A stretch of DNA of 64,000 nucleotides, from contig CACWPM010000027.1 in the NCBI GenBank assembly GCA_902762795.1, positions 1 through 64,000 on the forward strand, read 5' to 3'. The DNA is from Fibrobacter succinogenes (lineage in GTDB: Bacteria > Fibrobacterota > Fibrobacteria > Fibrobacterales > Fibrobacteraceae). The notes under the pieces were generated by a model, which was given only the letters and a program-made list of their open reading frames with translations, was not told the DNA's origin and did not search any database. How positions within the stretch are numbered: the first letter of the stretch is position 1; the number at the start of each line of letters is the position of its first letter. Both the position numbers and the translations under genes were made by a program. This document shows, in pieces, positions 62,329 through 64,000 of the stretch.

Positions 62329-62865
62329 ATGAGTAGTCCAGCATATTTGATGGCATCGCTTCCGATGCTAGAACTGGGCGATGTTCCGCCCCTTAGCATG
62401 GCCGAGTTCCGCGGCCGTTGCGAAGGTGTGCTGGATGCCCCAGAACTCGAAGCGCTCGACGCCCTCTTAGCGGGCGAAGAGAGCGATGATGAATTTGTTA
62501 GGGAATACCAGTCCCGCGAAACCCAGATGAGAAACGTTTCAGGTAGGCTCCGCGCCCAGGCGTGGGGCCCTGAAGTGCGTTTTGCGGAACGTTCATTCTC
62601 TGGTTATGACGTCACCTTTGCGAAGATGATCCAGGACGCGTTCATGAAGTCGAATCCGCTTGAAAAGGAACAGGATATCGACCGCGCCCGTTTTTGGCTT
62701 GTGGATAGCCTTGCCGGTGTGGGCGAGGGGACTGTCAAGCACGTCTACGCCTATGCGATTAAGCTTAGAATTTGCGAGCGTTGGGCTCGTTTGAACGATA
62801 TCGCAGGCGACAAAGCCGTCATCAATGTTATTAATGCTAACGATCCTGCATTTAAGCAGGAATGA
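62329..62865 (+). CDS. V-ATPase operon protein, DUF2764
   Basis: 178 residues, 9 bases after atpE. It starts SSPAYLMASLPMLELGDVPPLS and carries FRGRCEGVLDAPELEALDALL and YAYAIKLRICERWARLND, as in DUF2764 proteins that sit between subunits E and A in bacterial V-type ATPase operons. The arrangement resembles archaeal/V-type subunit C (AtpC), which joins rotor and stalk; that role is inferred from position. No membrane segment. Confidence 0.8.
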   Translation: MSSPAYLMASLPMLELGDVPPLSMAEFRGRCEGVLDAPELEALDALLAGEESDDEFVREYQSRETQMRNVSGRLRAQAWGPEVRFAERSFSGYDVTFAKMIQDAFMKSNPLEKEQDIDRARFWLVDSLAGVGEGTVKHVYAYAIKLRICERWARLNDIAGDKAVINVINANDPAFKQE

Positions 62866-62882
62866 GTGGAGGTCCATTTTCA

Positions 62883-64000
62883 ATGGCTAGTATCGGAAAA
62901 ATAACCGGCGTGAACGGAAACCTGATTCGTGTCAAGTTTGAAAGCGCCGTTTCCCAGAACGAAGTGGCTTATGCAAAGCTCATTTCGAAGAACGAAGCAG
63001 GTAAGACAGAAATCATCCCTCTCAAGAGCGAAGTGATTCGTATCCGTGGTGATTACGCTGAACTCCAGGTGTTCGAAGATACGACTGGTTTAAAGGCTGG
63101 CGACGAAGTCGAATTTACGGGCGAACTTCTTTCTGTTGAACTTGGCCCGGGTCTCCTTACTCAAGTTTTTGACGGTCTTCAGAACCCGCTGCCGAAGCTC
63201 GCTGACGAATGTGGCTTCTTCCTCCAGCGCGGTAAGTACTTGAAGGCTCTTCCGCGTGACAAGAAGTGGGCCTTTACTCCGGTTGCAAAGATGGGCGATG
63301 TGGTTGTCGCTGGCGATACGCTCGGTACGGTTCCCGAAGGCGTTTTCTCGCACCGCATCATGGTGCCGTTCAAGCTGCTTGGCAAGTGGACTGTGGATTA
63401 TATTACGACTGCCGGTGACCGTGTTGTCGAAGATGTTGTCGCAAAGCTCAAGAACGATCACGGTGAAACGGTTGATGTGACGATGGTGCAGACCTGGCCG
63501 GTGAAGATGCCGATCAAGGCATTTGAAGAACGCCTCCGCCCGAGCAAGCCGCTTACGATGCAGCAGCGCATTATCGATACGTTCTTCCCTGTGATGCAGG
63601 GCGGTACGTTCTGTACGCCGGGTCCCTTCGGTGCCGGCAAGACAGTGCTCCAGCAGCTCATGAGCCGTTACGCCGACGTGGATATCGTGATTTTGGCCGC
63701 TTGCGGTGAACGTGCAGGTGAAGTGGTGGAAACCCTCCGCGAATTCCCGGAATTGATCGACCCGCGTACCGGCAAGTCCTTGATGGAACGTACGCTTATC
63801 ATTTGTAACACGTCTTCGATGCCGGTGGCTGCTCGTGAAGCTTCCGTTTATACCGGCGTGACGCTCGCTGAATACTACCGCCAGATGGGCCTCAACGTGC
63901 TCCTCCTCGCTGACTCCACTTCCCGTTGGGCTCAGGCTCTCCGTGAAATGAGCGGCCGTTTGGAAGAAATTCCGGGCGAAGAAGCATTCCCGGCTTACCT
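62883..64000 (+). CDS. atpA: V-type ATP synthase catalytic subunit A (3' end outside window)
   Basis: The frame is open from the ATG at 62883 to the window end (about 372 residues seen of a usual 580-590). GGAGG lies 9 bases upstream. The beta-barrel start is SIGKITGVNGNLIRVKF; the non-homologous insertion specific to V/A-type subunit A follows (about 110-190). The Walker A loop GPFGAGKT is at about 249-256, and ACGERAGEVVETLREFPEL and LLADSTSRWAQALREMSGRL are the expected nucleotide-binding and arginine-bearing segments. It hydrolyses or makes ATP coupled to Na+ or H+ flow. Which ion cannot be told from this part. Confidence 0.96.
   Translation, partial: MASIGKITGVNGNLIRVKFESAVSQNEVAYAKLISKNEAGKTEIIPLKSEVIRIRGDYAELQVFEDTTGLKAGDEVEFTGELLSVELGPGLLTQVFDGLQNPLPKLADECGFFLQRGKYLKALPRDKKWAFTPVAKMGDVVVAGDTLGTVPEGVFSHRIMVPFKLLGKWTVDYITTAGDRVVEDVVAKLKNDHGETVDVTMVQTWPVKMPIKAFEERLRPSKPLTMQQRIIDTFFPVMQGGTFCTPGPFGAGKTVLQQLMSRYADVDIVILAACGERAGEVVETLREFPELIDPRTGKSLMERTLIICNTSSMPVAAREASVYTGVTLAEYYRQMGLNVLLLADSTSRWAQALREMSGRLEEIPGEEAFPAY

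Overview
This window reads as the chromosome of a Fibrobacter-like bacterium (Fibrobacterota). The evidence is four lipoproteins with the FISUMP domain (Fibrobacter succinogenes major paralogous domain) behind Ser-rich linkers, a lexA promoter carrying the TGCNC-N4-GTGCA operator described for F. succinogenes, a V-type ATPase operon and a CotH-type lipoprotein. Recurrent TATATT hexamers at plausible promoter positions suggest the local -10 element.

Layout. 1-22,200 is mostly core genome: the 3' end of gdhA, a membrane GGDEF/EAL protein, a TatD-type DNase, a GreB-like factor, a FISUMP lipoprotein, a DUF2062-DUF1015 fusion, lepA followed by a signal peptidase I homologue without its catalytic lysine, a periplasmic cyclophilin, a Lys/Ala/Pro-rich zinc-knuckle protein, lexA, a second FISUMP lipoprotein, tRNA-Pro(TGG) with repeated partial tRNA tails, a CotH lipoprotein and a catabolic acetolactate synthase. 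58,700-64,000 is core again: aspS (with a one-base frameshift) and the start of a V-type ATPase operon (E, DUF2764, A).

22,459-54,412 is the most interesting part: a 32-kb Tc-toxin/Rhs polymorphic toxin island. It encodes a 3270-residue TcA-like subunit, a GT1-type glycosyltransferase, a TcB/TcC-like SpvB-Rhs protein of at least 1816 in-frame residues, and then a chain of alternative toxin tips. Four of the downstream tips (B, C, D, E) are headed by the same roughly 33-codon cap, followed by a shorter or longer copy of the GC-rich Rhs core, an AT-rich toxin domain and an adjacent immunity candidate. The tips include three members (A, B, E) of one unrecognised family paired with Asp-box proteins, a possible PD-(D/E)xK nuclease (C), a lysozyme-like enzyme (D) and a PGRP-type amidase (D'). 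Peptidoglycan-degrading tips with membrane immunity proteins point to bacterial targets, which is unusual for a Tc-like machine. The tip belonging to the full-length core (A) and tip C are both out of frame through deletions that begin at the same base of the core, and both have lost the first aspartate of the core-terminal DP...DPSG motif at a second shared breakpoint. The locus therefore looks like one delivery core plus a store of exchangeable tips, although repeat-induced assembly error must be excluded.

54,416-58,656, after the island, holds a cap remnant, two tandem FISUMP lipoproteins and two overlapping secreted proteins of unknown function. All assignments come from reading the sequence; no database search was run.
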